The position numbers were made by a program, and so were the translations under genes. The notes under the pieces were generated by a model. It saw nothing but the letters and a program-made list of their open reading frames with translations, did not search any database and was not told the origin of the DNA. A stretch of DNA of 64,000 nt. It comes from Cryptomeria japonica (Eukaryota > Streptophyta > Pinopsida > Cupressales > Cupressaceae). This document shows, piece by piece, positions 11,794 to 22,035 of the stretch (position 1 is its first letter; the number at the start of each line of letters is the position of its first letter). Location: contig NC_081409.1 in assembly GCF_030272615.1 (NCBI RefSeq), positions 913,383,840 through 913,447,839 on the forward strand. Direction: 5' to 3'.

Positions 11794-12966
11794 TATTGGC
11801 ATTTTTGATGATTATGTTGTGATTGTCATTGATGGACACACACTTGTATTGAGATCCCCTTTATATGTATGAGCTTGTGCTCAACCGGTATTTGTTGCAA
11901 TCGGTATGTTGTATACTAGTCTCTAGACTAGTGATTTTGCAGAATGTGTTTCCCGGTCTGAAGTGGCATGTCGACCCCAAGCGGTTCATAGATCACAAGT
12001 GGTACGAGGGAGCAAAGCGGCACAACACATTCTTACCAGTCTTCATTTGTGACAAACCGGCAACTGGTATTTTGTATGAACCGGTAATACTCTGTGATGA
12101 GTTACCAACCGACATTTTGTGATGAGTTACCAATCCACCGATTGTTTGATAGTGCCGACACATTGACGGTGATTCGTGTGTCGTGTTACTAAGTATGTCT
12201 AGATTCATTGAACCTAGGAAATTGTAATGTAATCCTATTGGACCGACATGAAATCAGATTCCTTTAAAAGGACATCATGTCTAGGGTTTTAAGTTGTTGC
12301 TGAAAGGGTTAATGTTGAGCTAGGGTTTGAGGTGGAAGTTGAGTTGTGAGAACGATCTTATTTGAGAAGATCAAGTTGTAACTGTGAGAGAGAGAGAGAG
12401 AGAAGACTGAAGTAATGCTGGAATGCATTAGCTGTGAGCAATACTGGATCTAACCAAGCAGTTTGTGCTATTAGATAGATCAAACACTTGTTGATTACTC
12501 ACATCTTTGACAAGTCTGTAGCCCTTAACTAGGTAGGCCTCAAAGCCTTTGTAAAATCCTCTAACAAGGTGGTTCACACATGTGAATCTAAAATCCTCTA
12601 ACAAGGGAGTCTTTAATCGGACTTATCTCCTAATAGAGATTGAGATTCCTAACAGGATTTGTTCTGGTGAAGAACATTGTAAGACCTTAACCGGCCTGAC
12701 CTTAACCGGTCTGGTTTCTATTCTACAAATAGTGACTTGTGAGTTCCATCTCACCATGGTTTTTCCCAGTTGGGTTTCCATGTCAAATATCCTATGTTAT
12801 GGTTGTATTGCTTTTGTGGGTGAGTGCTTTATTCGCATTTTGGTTTGCATGTGTGGTAATCGGTTTGACCGTCAGCCTGCTTTACCGGTTTATCTTTAGA
12901 CTGTGTAAGTGTTTTTGTGTAGTAGTTTTTGGCATACTAATTCACCCCCCCTCTTAGTATTCATCA
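11794..12966 (+). repeat. Element 1, 5' LTR (1173 bp)
   Basis: Starts TATTGGCA (the other LTR has TGTTGGCA, so the 5' end carries a G-to-A change) and ends TTCATCA. It includes a GA microsatellite at about 12385-12402, the conserved hairpin at 12755-12782 (arms CATGG/CCATG and CCCA/TGGG) and the TTCACCCCCCCTCTTAG segment just before the end. CCGG-type words are frequent and often differ between the two LTRs, consistent with methylated-C decay. Confidence 0.93.
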
Positions 12967-12968
12967 AT

Positions 12969-12980
12969 TGGTATCAGAGC
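12969..12980 (+). other. Primer-binding site of Element 1 (initiator Met-tRNA type)
   Basis: TGGTATCAGAGC, two bases after the 5' LTR, matches the usual plant PBS complementary to the 3' end of initiator tRNA-Met. The same 12 bases, reverse-complemented, lie beside Element 2 (38829-38840) and in the TRIM (49355-49366). Confidence 0.93.
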
Positions 12981-13016
12981 CTACCTTTCTATAAGTTTAA
13001 CCACTTGGAAAGAGAT

Positions 13017-14294
13017 ATGGGGGAATACACCTTGAGGGAACTTACTCAACGGCTCACTAAGTTTGAGCAAGCCTATGATGATCTTATGGTCAAATACAAG
13101 GCATCTCAAGCAAAAAGAAGAGAACATGTAGAGAGGTTGATGGAACTATCTGAAAGTAGTTCTGAAGATGAAGCTAACATGGAAGCCATGATTGCTGAAG
13201 TGAATAAGCTGAATGATTCAAACTCCAATTTGAGAAAGGAGTTGGAAGGACTGACTATTCGGTTTAGTCAAGAGCTTGAGAACCGGAGAAAAGCGGAAGA
13301 TCTGGTAAAGGACAGAGATCATGAGATCTCCAAGTTGAAACATGAGATTAGTGCACTAACTGCTCGCCTTCATGAGAGCAGAATGGAAAAAGAAGACATG
13401 CAAGGAGAACTGAACATTGCCATCTCTGAAAATGCAAGTCTTATGGAGACAAACACTGCTATTTCCAAAGAACTCTTTGAGTCAAAGGAAATACTTGCTA
13501 AGTTTGGCAAAAGTACAATCAATCTAGAGCAAAAGCTTGAGTCATCTAGACCGGCAAAGAATACCAATGGTCTTGGTTTTTCTGGACATGAGGAAGGAGA
13601 ATCCTCAGGAACAAATGCTGAAGCATCAAAGAAGCAACCGACACTCAAAGGAAAAGGTAAGCAAAAACTCAAACCTGTTTGCTTTAACTGTCTTAAAGAA
13701 GGACACACTACCAATGTATGTAGGAGCAAAGCCTACAATAATTTTCCTTATTTTATCAACAATGTACCTAGATCCAATAAGTTCAATGGTCATTGTTATG
13801 CATGCAACAAGTTTGGGCATAGAGCATTTGAATGCAGGTCTGTAATGGATAACACTAGAAGATATCCTCAGAGGACCCAAGGAACTGGTCCTAAACCTTT
13901 TATGAACTGGAACCATAACCGGTTTAATGTCTTCAATCATCAGTTAAGAAGTGGTGGTCATCAAGCGGCAACTAGATGGAGAGAAAGTTGTATGATCTAT
14001 CATGGTCATGGTCACACTGCTGCAACATGCAGAAGGAAGAATGGAGACATGTACAATGGACCTTGGAGAGCACCTGGACTTGTTTGCTATCACTGCAAAA
14101 AACCGGGTCACATTGCAAGATTCTGCAGAAGCAAAAAAAGTATACCTGATGATATACCGATCACTCAGGAAGGAGAAATAGATGTTGAAAAAGTTCAAGG
14201 AGACATGAAGAAAACATGGAATAAGAAACCAATATTGTCGGAAGAGGAACAGGTTTCTGCACCTAGTGTCGAAATATCGGAACTGACAAACTAA
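13017..14294 (+). CDS. gag: Gag-like nucleocapsid protein of Element 1 (425 aa)
   Basis: An uninterrupted ORF from ATG at 13017 (start MGEYTLRELTQRL), the first ATG after the PBS; the open frame runs further upstream into the LTR but has no earlier ATG that I favour. The N-terminal half is highly charged and predicted coiled coil (heptad-like EL/KL pattern, about residues 10-200). The C-terminal half has four C-x2-C-x4-H-x4-C zinc knuckles: CFNCLKEGHTTNVC, CYACNKFGHRAFEC, CMIYHGHGHTAATC (second Cys replaced by Tyr) and CYHCKKPGHIARFC. Such knuckles bind RNA during packaging into the virus-like particle. It is the only long intact coding region in the window and could still be translated. It lacks the usual UBN2/copia gag motif; the class is inferred from position and knuckles. 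Confidence 0.85.
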   Translation: MGEYTLRELTQRLTKFEQAYDDLMVKYKASQAKRREHVERLMELSESSSEDEANMEAMIAEVNKLNDSNSNLRKELEGLTIRFSQELENRRKAEDLVKDRDHEISKLKHEISALTARLHESRMEKEDMQGELNIAISENASLMETNTAISKELFESKEILAKFGKSTINLEQKLESSRPAKNTNGLGFSGHEEGESSGTNAEASKKQPTLKGKGKQKLKPVCFNCLKEGHTTNVCRSKAYNNFPYFINNVPRSNKFNGHCYACNKFGHRAFECRSVMDNTRRYPQRTQGTGPKPFMNWNHNRFNVFNHQLRSGGHQAATRWRESCMIYHGHGHTAATCRRKNGDMYNGPWRAPGLVCYHCKKPGHIARFCRSKKSIPDDIPITQEGEIDVEKVQGDMKKTWNKKPILSEEEQVSAPSVEISELTN

Positions 14295-14720
14295 GCCTCA
14301 AAGGCTTAGGGGGAGCATATGGCGAAATGCTTTCGAACCCCTGGTTGACACCGGTATGTTATACCTATTGCTTGGCAGAAGACCGGAAATGGTAAAAAGG
14401 CAAATTAGGGTTTACGCCCTAATAAAGGAGCATTAATGATGGTAGGTGAGAGACATGTATAAATGCAATTTTCAAATCATTTCTCACTATCTGTTTTCGA
14501 GCGAAGAAAATTTTTCAAGTGCAGAGCGAAGAAAAGGCGATTTGAGCTTAGATTTCAAGAAATTGGATAACCTTGAAAGAGATTCAAATCTAGTTTGCAA
14601 GCGGTAGTGGAGAACTCAAAGCGGTGATTTGGCATTCGACGGAGAGCGAAGTGAAGCAGAATCAAGAAGCCCTAAATTCGCGTTTGAAAGGTATTTTTCG
14701 TGTTCTTGAAATACTCTTCA

Positions 14721-17700
14721 ATGGCTTCCGCATCTCATACCAGTTCAAGTACATCCATTGAGTCAGAAAGTTTCATTTAGAGGAAGTCCAGGTATAATGC
14801 TTTATCACAAGTTCCAGCTGCAGTCATAGTCGAAGAAGGAATTTAAGATTATATTGATTGCAAAATAGAAGACCTAGGGTCTTTAGCCATTCATACTCAG
14901 TTAGGTCTATTTTGCGGAAAGGACAAAAGGATCAAACCGGAATTTAGTGTCATAGAGAAGAAGAAATTCCACAACGTTATATATTTCCTGGAAGACTTCA
15001 CAGAGGATCACATCAGGATCATCTTGAGCAGAGCCCATGGTGACAAGATGTACCTAGAGAGGACGCATGATATCACGCCTTAGGCAATTCATGCAGTCAC
15101 CGGTTTCTGCAACACAGGGGAAGTGCCAACCCTGAGAAAAGTGAGCAAAACGGAAATGACCAAGCTCACCAGTTCAACAAGTGATTCACGGGGCATGACA
15201 GTCAATCCTATCAAGGATGATCTGGTGAAATATGCATGCATGGTGATTGGATACAAAACATTATCAGCCAGCGGGACTAATTTTGTATCTGCTGCAGCGA
15301 TAAATGCCGCTTACCGAATGATAAAAGAGGATGCATCTTTTGACTTATGCACCGGCATGCAGAGGCAACTCCTGCTAAATCTCAAGGCAATCAAGCAGGA
15401 CAACTCACTGAGGTTTAAGTTGGACAACTACTGGTAGGGTTGTTCTTTTATTTCCAAGGCTACTTTCTGGGTGTAGGAGATGTCTAGTGGTCACCTGACC
15501 AACCGGTAACCAAGCAAATAAAGGAAAGTGTGCAAGCCATTGGAACCGGCTACCCTGAGGTACAGAACAAATACTTTGATGAGTTCAGAAGAAAGATGAG
15601 TTAGAGGGTAAGAATCTCAGGGGACATAGTGAAGAAATACAAAGATGACATCTATTACACTATTCAGGTGGACAAATGTCTAATGGAGGATGTTGAGCCT
15701 AGAATGGAGGAAGTGGAGCCTATGGGCTATGAGGTCATGTTTGACATGCTGGAAGGGCATGCTTCAACCCTTATTGCCTCGCCTCTTGATCCAAAGGCTA
15801 AGAGGATTGGAACCTACTTGGAGAGGATCGTACCCATTGAAGAACCATCGGTGAAGAAGGGAAAATAACCGGCAGCTAAGAAAGCTAAGGCAGTGCCTGC
15901 AGCATCGGCACTGGTTACCACTGCGACTCCAAGAGTGACCAAGTGGTCACCGGCAAAGAAGAAACTGGAGGTAACACCGACAAAAGTCTTCGAAAGAAAG
16001 AGGAAGACTAAGGCAAATGAACCGGACTCCGAAGAAACCGAGTCTGATGAACAGCCAAAGAAGGCTAGACAGACCAAGAAGATGAAGAAGAATGAATCGA
16101 CAGCATCTGCATCGGTAAATATAGATATCTCCTCTTACAAACCTTTGACACATTGTCAAAGAATAGTAAAGAATATTAGGAGAAAGTTACTTCATGATTT
16201 AATAGATTATTATGATGAATTCAATAGTGAGGAAAAAGACGAAGTACTGTAGGAAATCATTCTTTATTTATGTAAAAATGACCGGTCACCATCAGAGATT
16301 AAATCTTAGACACCGGATTCATTATTTAAAGCATTGGATAATAAATGGCGCATTGCCATTGAAAAGGAACAAGAGATTAGGAAGAAAGTTTTTGCACAGT
16401 ACTTCCCCGAACTCTCAAATTCAGAATTGTTTGATGCCCTGGATCAAAATAAAGGTCTCTTCTTCACAAGGAGAAGAAGACTCTGGTTGTTGGAAGGGAG
16501 AGTTGATGATGTAGAAAAAGATACACATCAGCACATGGCCCATGCTATCAGCTCTCACAAAGCACGAATGGCCAACCTCCAAGCAGAAAAGGAACCGGTT
16601 ATTTCCAAACCGGATGAGGTTTTTGATGAGGAAGGAAACCTGGTGGAAGAACCACTCAACACCATAGATGTCGATGCCCTGGATGTAGAAGATGTCACTT
16701 AGGACATACCTTCTGAGGGAACTGAACAGGGGTAACAGGCCGATCAAGGTGGTGAACAAGCTGTGGACACATAGCAAGTGGCAAAAGAACAGGAAGAGAA
16801 AAGGAAGAAGGATGAAGATGAGAAATAGAGGAAAGAGGAAGAGAAGAGAAAAGAGGAAGAGGAGAAAAGGACAGATGAAGAAAAGAAGAAGCACGAAGAT
16901 GACAGGAAAAAGAAAGAAGAAGAAGATAAGGAAGAAAAGAGAAAGAAGGAAGAAGAGGAGAAGAAAAAGAAGGAAGAGGAAGAGAAGAAGAAGAAGGAAG
17001 CAGAGGAGAAGAAGAAGAATGAAGAGGAAGAAAAAAAGAAGAAGGAAGTGGAAGAGAAGAAGAAGAAGGAAGAGAAGGAACAAAAGAAGAAGGTAGAAGC
17101 AGAGTAGAAGCAGAAAGAAGAAGAAGAAGACAAGAAGAAGATGGAAGAGGAAGAGAAGAAACAGAGAGAGGAGAAAGAAAAGGAAGAGAAGGAGAAGAAA
17201 AAGAAGGAAGAAGCAGACAAGACCATTGAAGCAATGAAGACCACACAGATGGAAAATCCTAAGGCAACCGGTAGCCAAGCCAAACCAGCTGCTATCTCGA
17301 GCCCCATTGATCTCCAATCTGAAAGTGAGTCTAAGCTTATGCAGAGCATCAAGGTTGCCCAAGAGTGCCTTGAAGGCATTCAAAGGAAAAGAGAACAAGA
17401 TATTATTCAGGCGGCTGTAGACACACTTACCAGTTTAATCCCCGGTACTAATCTTCCTAACACTGATTCATCACTAGCACAACTCAAACTTCTGTGTACT
17501 GTAGTGGATGATCAGGTGCAGAGTCTAGAAGAAGCAGCAGAGGCCAATGTAAAGAAAGAGCACCAAAAGGCTCTTAATGTTGCTCTAGTGAAGAAGTTGA
17601 ATGAGCTTAGGATTGAACTGCTAAAGGATCAAAAGGACATAAGGAATGCCTTGGATGAGGGAAACTTGCTACTCAGCAAAATCTGTCAACCTCATCTGTT

Positions 17701-18115
17701 CTATGATGATGTGCTAGCCAAGAAGCAACAGCTTCAAATGAACTTACAGTCCAACTTGGGCACATTCAAGACTCCTTACGACTTCTTTGCATCATATGGG
17801 CAAACCATTCACCAGTTCCAGATCCAGTCAGCCAAGATGGAGCAAGAGATCAGCACAAGGTCTAGGGATTCGCAGGAGCTTCAACTGGTATTACTTCCAC
17901 AACTGCAAATTCTTCAAAAGTGTTATCTGAACCTGGATTCCCTGATAGTCACACAAGAACTGAGCACAATAGATTCCATGGAGGAACAGGTATCACAGAT
18001 GCAAACAGAGAAGGAAGTGGCAACCTCCCTACTTGAGTCTTGGTCCCTTTCCATGAAACAATTTTTGCGGGACTATAAAGCGGTTTTTGACAAGTATTAT
18101 TCATTATTGTCATAA
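14721..18115 (+). pseudogene. ORF2 of Element 1: long conserved protein of unknown function, decayed
   Basis: Begins MASASHTSSSTS at ATG 14721 and runs in one frame to about 15437, then shifts by one base at a TAG and stays in the second frame to the stop at 18115, about 1,130 codons. The N-terminal region (to about residue 400) aligns with Element 2: EDLG near the start, IKPE, TP-stop-AIHAV versus TK-stop-AIQAV, SRGMTVNPIK versus GRSMRVNTIK, KDDIYYTIQVDKCLMEDVEP versus STDIFFMVKTDETLMEAVEP. A Lys/Glu-rich segment (about 16780-17220) and a C-terminal coiled coil follow. About a dozen in-frame stops are nearly all TAG, often where Gln is expected. I do not recognise the family. It could be a structural or packaging partner of Gag, or a captured host sequence. 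Confidence 0.75.
16780..17220 (+). repeat. Purine-only low-complexity tract (AAG/GAA/GAG)
   Basis: About 440 bp in which almost every base of the + strand is A or G, encoding Lys/Glu repeats within ORF2. The opposite strand gives long Leu/Phe/Ser ORFs (for example 16421-17398 and 16744-17379) that are antisense shadows. Long mirror-like purine tracts can form triplexes and often expand by slippage. Confidence 0.85.
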
Positions 18116-18457
18116 ACTCTTTTATATATATATGGAAATAGGTTTTTCAGCGGTACTTTGTCATTGTTGGCAAAGGGGGAGAAGTATATCTAGTTTTTGG
18201 TTTTGAAATTTTGAAATTTTGATATATCAGGGGAGAAGTATATCAGAGGGAGAAGTATCTATTTTGAAATCTTGATATATGCTATGCTATATGTTATAAG
18301 CTCTGATGATTATGCTCTGAATGCAAAATTACTATACACTCTGTTGATTAAGGGACAGTGTATATGCTTAGGGGGAGCAATTTTGTTAATGGCCAATTTT
18401 TGTTGTAAAACACTTAGATGTCAAAATTTTACTTTCCTAAGTGTTGCCATCAATGCC

Positions 18458-18469
18458 AAAGGGGGAGAT
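18458..18469 (+). other. Polypurine tract of Element 1
   Basis: AAAGGGGGAGAT directly precedes the 3' LTR start TGTTGGC at 18470. The same word, reverse-complemented, precedes the LTRs of Element 2 (33898-33909) and of the SIRE-like copia (51964-51975), so these families share their priming site. Confidence 0.9.
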
Positions 18470-19647
18470 TGTTGGCATTTTTGATGATTATGTTGTGATT
18501 GTCATTGATGGACACACACTTGTATTGAGATCCCCTTTATATGTATGAGCTTGTGCTCAACCGGTATTTGTTGCAACCGGTATGTTGTATACTAGTCTCT
18601 AGACTAGTGATTTTGCAGAATGTGTTTCCCGGTCTGAAGTGGCATGTCGACCCCAAGTGGTTCACAGATCACAAGTGGTATGAGGGAGCAAAGCGGCACA
18701 ACACATTCTTACCAGTCTTCATTTGTGACAAACCGGCAACCGGTATTCTGTATGAACCGGTAATACTCTGTGATGAGTTACCAACTGACATTTTGTGATG
18801 AGTTACCAATCCACTGATTGTTTGACGGTGCCGACACATTGACGGTGATTCTTGTGTCATGTTACTAACTATGTCTAGATTCATTGAACCTAGGAAATTG
18901 TAATGTAATCCTATTGGACCGACATGAAATTAGATTCCTTTAAAAGGACATCATATCTAGGGTTTTAAGTTGTTGCTGAAAGGGTTAATGTTGAGCTAGG
19001 GTATGAGGTGGAAGTTGAGTTGTTGTGAGAACGATCTTATTTGAGAAGATCAAGTTGTAATTGTGTGAGAGAGAGAGAGAGAAGACTGAAGTAATGCTGG
19101 AATGCATTAGCTGTGAGCAATACTAGATCTAACCAAGCAGTTTGTGCTATTAGATAGATCAAACACTTGTTGATTACTCACATCTTTGACAAGTCTGTAG
19201 CCCTTAACCGGGTAGGCCTCAAAGCCTTTGTAAAATCCTCTAACAAGGTGGTTCACACATGTGAATCTAAAATCCTCTAACAAGGTAGTCTTTAATCGGA
19301 CTTATCTCCTAATAGAGATTGAGATTCCTAACAGGATCTGTTCTGGTGAAGAACATTGTAAGACCTTAATTGGTCTGACCTTAACCGGTTTGGTTTCTAT
19401 TCTGCAAATAGTGACTTGTGAGTTCCATCTCACCGTGGTTTTTCCCAGTTGGGTTTCCACGTCAAATATCCTGTGTTATGGTTGTATTTCTTTTGTGGGT
19501 GAATGCTTTATTCGCATTTTGGTTTGCATGTGTGGTAACCGGTTTGACTGTCAGACTGCTTTATCGGTTTATCTTTAGACTGTGTAAGTGTTTTTGTGCA
19601 GTATTTTTTGGCATACTAATTCACCCCCCCCCTCTTAGTATTCATCA
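18470..19647 (+). repeat. Element 1, 3' LTR (1178 bp)
   Basis: TGTTGGCA...TTCATCA, co-linear with the 5' LTR, with a shorter GA microsatellite (about 19066-19081) and a few small indels. Its hairpin arms read CGTGG (19434-19438) and CCACG (19457-19461), against CATGG/CCATG in the 5' LTR. Confidence 0.93.
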
Positions 19648-19990
19648 ATGCCTTTATGTCTTTCCCTCTCATCTACACCACTTTGTAAAGAGGTCCTAAA
19701 TTTATAGTCCTAGGACATGTTTTCTCCAAATTGATGTCCCAGTTGCCATAGATTTTGTTTATCAATAAAAAGTATCATATTTCCTTTTCTCAAATTAGTC
19801 GCCCTTTTTAAATCAATGTTTTCTTCACCCATCTTAAGGTCACCCTCGTGATCTTTACTTTATTAATTATAAGTTCAAATTTTTACTAACCCATGTAAAC
19901 TCAACCTCATGTTACCATTTTCTATTGGTTTACATGCCAAGAAAATTGAAATTCTATGCATAGGACTATTATAAAAAGACATCACCCTAA
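19648..19990. repeat. Tandem duplication, unit 2, right part
   Basis: Continuation of 11581-11793 after the TSD ATGCC, matching 11190-11500 of unit 1 ('TCTCAAATTAGTC', 'AATCAATGTTTTCTT', 'CATGTTACCAT'). Confidence 0.65.
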
Positions 19991-20469
19991 ACCTCTATCA
20001 AAACTCTATGATTTTATTAGTTATAATTGTTAAACATTAGAAATATCAAAATCATATCTTTCACACACTCAATTTACTACTTATGCGCTCATTTCTCTTC
20101 AATCTTAGAAATCCATTGCATCATTATCTCAATCAATTCTTACAATTCCATTGCATCCTTTACATCATGATGCTAGTGTGTTTACCCATTCATCACAAAA
20201 TTAATGAATTGATCAATATGCCTTGATTGAAACTAAGAGGCTCTCAAGGATTCCAATTTCCATAACAAATTTCAATTGTGTTTCTTAAAATACTTATAAA
20301 CCCCATCAATTTTTTACCTTACCATACCTAATTTATTATGGTGCTTTAATATATTTTGGGGGCCTTATTGATGGATAAAGGATCTATACTAGTGTATGTA
20401 ATTTTAATATAGGGAAAGTAGGGCTTGATATGTTTAGGCATACAAACTAGACCTATTTTCCATACATTG
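19991..20469. other. Unassigned AT-rich stretch
   Basis: No ORF of note, LTR mark or repeat seen between the tandem duplication and the copia LTR. Confidence 0.35.
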
Positions 20470-21412
20470 CATTAAAGAGGAGATGAAATCAATAGATTCA
20501 ACCTCATTTGTGTGAAAAGTGTAAGGAAGTTCAGTAGCAGAACAACTTCCTACACTAGCCTTGAGAAGAGAGTAATGCAAAAATTTTACAGATCATTACA
20601 ATAGTTATAGAAACTTAAGAGAAATAAACATGAATATCATGCATACCACAACACAATAATTTACATGGAGAAAACCCTTTTGGGAGAAAAAACCCACAAA
20701 CCAAAAGCCATGTAATGTATTATTTAAAAATCAACATATTACAATATACTTGCTGAGAAAGTTTCTCATAGGATTATCACCCATACAAATCCAAAGACAA
20801 CTCAATAACTATAAGACTCTTATGCACAACCTCCATCTTACACATGTAATATATAGGAGACACAATACATGAGATCGTCAAATAGTATTACAAAACCATG
20901 GGCTAAAACTACTCAAGAGCGACACCCATCTTATCTCCAATAAAATATGACCTATAATGTGTCAATACACACACCAACACTTGTAACTCCATTTTACATC
21001 TCATTTATGTGTGTAACACATCTTAATATTTCTTATTTTATGAGACCCAGCTTCTAAAGGCCATCACTTTTGAATCGGTTGATCGATTGATGAATAGTTT
21101 GAAGCACTATAAAGTTCATGAAGTGATCTATTAAGACATAACCAACTATAGTAGTTATGAACATTTTTGGGTTGTTTCAAAGCCTCTAAGGCCCTCAAAA
21201 TTGACTTTGAAACTTTCATTCGCAATTTTAAAAAAATGAAATTTTAAAATCTTCAAATCTAGACATGATCTTGCAAATAAAATTTACTAGCATGCTTACC
21301 TAGTTAATTCAAAGGTCTGGGGAATTTTTTGGACCAATCCATGCTTAAATGAAAAATTACTAAAAATAGTAACCTTATGTCTATGCAAGGTTAAGACTTC
21401 ATTTTCCTAACA
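20470..21412 (-). mobile_element. Copia LTR, minus orientation (left edge approximate)
   Basis: The right edge is firm: read on the minus strand, the RNase H stop is followed by a purine stretch (GACAAGTGGGAGAATG) and then TGTTAGGAAAATG, the LTR start at 21412. Near the far end are CATGGAGAAAACCC and GGGAGAAAAAACC words resembling the hairpin segment of the other LTRs. The left edge at about 20470 is a guess. Confidence 0.6.
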
Positions 21413-21434
21413 TTCTCCCACTTGTCTAACACCT

Positions 21435-22030
21435 TGCAAGATAAAAGCGAGCATCTACACAATAATTTAATTTCTAGGGGCTATGAGACCCATAGATTCT
21501 AGACACCATTTGAACTCATCTGTTCTCACAACCTTAGTTAAAAAATCTACAACATTCATCAAAGACTCTACCTTTACTAGGTTCACCCTACCATCCTCAA
21601 CCATATCTTTAAAAAGATGATATTGAGTTCATCAATGTGTTTGGTTTGGGCATGAAATGTCAGGTTCTTATCTAGGTAGATTGCATTTTGACTGTCATAA
21701 TAAATAGTTACTACACCTTATTTTATTCCAATATTTGAACACAGTCTTTCAAGCCAAATGGCTTCTTTTCAAGCATGAGTAGTTGCCATATCTCTTCTTT
21801 AGTATTGGATAAAGAAACCACAACATGTTGCTTACTCATCCAGCTGATTGCACCACCAAATAAAGTGAACACATAAGAAATGGTGGATCTTCTGCTATCA
21901 ATATCACTTGCCTAGTCCAAATCCACATAGCCATGAATATCAAGGGAAATATCATCTCCTATCAAATTACCATGATAACACAAAGAATTTTTTAGGCACC
22001 CTTCAAAATTATAAAGACCTTTTTTAACTA
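21435..22030 (-). pseudogene. Copia Pol, RNase H end (C-terminal part), decayed
   Basis: Minus-strand reading gives ISYVFTLFGGAISWMSKQ, then YYDSQNAIYLDKNLTFHAQ, TKHIDE, and ends VVRTDEFKWCLESMGLIAPRN before a stop. These are typical copia RNase H steps (GGAISW, DSQ-AI-L, TKHID) and the usual copia C-terminus. It holds stops and frameshifts. Its N-terminal continuation lies at 23497-24490 on the other side of the solo LTR. Confidence 0.8.
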
Positions 22031-22035
22031 CATCC

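Larger units (their letters stand above)
11794..19647 (+). mobile_element. Element 1: pol-less LTR retrotransposon carrying gag and a long unknown ORF2
   Basis: A complete 7,854 bp element flanked by ATGCC TSDs (11789-11793 and 19648-19652). Order: LTR 11794-12966, PBS 12969-12980, gag 13017-14294, ORF2 14721-18115 (decayed), polypurine tract 18458-18469, LTR 18470-19647. Only about 426 bp separate gag from ORF2, and neither ORF shows protease DSG, integrase HHCC/DDE, RT YxDD or RNase H motifs. The element must have depended on enzymes from another element (inference). The two LTRs differ at about 40 positions by eye (3-4%), mostly transitions, so it is moderately young. Element 2 shares the same plan. 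Confidence 0.92.

Noticed and set aside
12385..12402. GA microsatellite as a regulatory element
   Set aside because: It is a short slippage-prone run inside the LTR that differs in length between the two LTRs; there is no evidence of function.
12969..12980. Initiator Met-tRNA-like sequences as tRNA genes (also 38829, 49355)
   Set aside because: Only the 12-base PBS is present; there is no cloverleaf, and all three sit at LTR junctions.
12909..13016. Upstream extension of gag from a GTG at 12909
   Set aside because: It lies partly in the LTR and PBS; a plant gene would start at an ATG, and 13017 is the first suitable one after the PBS.
16421..17398. Long minus-strand ORFs rich in Leu/Phe/Ser (16421-17398, 16695-17246, 16744-17379)
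   Set aside because: They are the antisense of the purine-only Lys/Glu tract, which lacks stops on the pyrimidine strand by composition.
17141..18115. 324-codon ORF as an independent host gene
   Set aside because: It is in the same frame as upstream ORF2 pieces, ends just before the polypurine tract of Element 1, and aligns in position with the end of ORF2 in Element 2.
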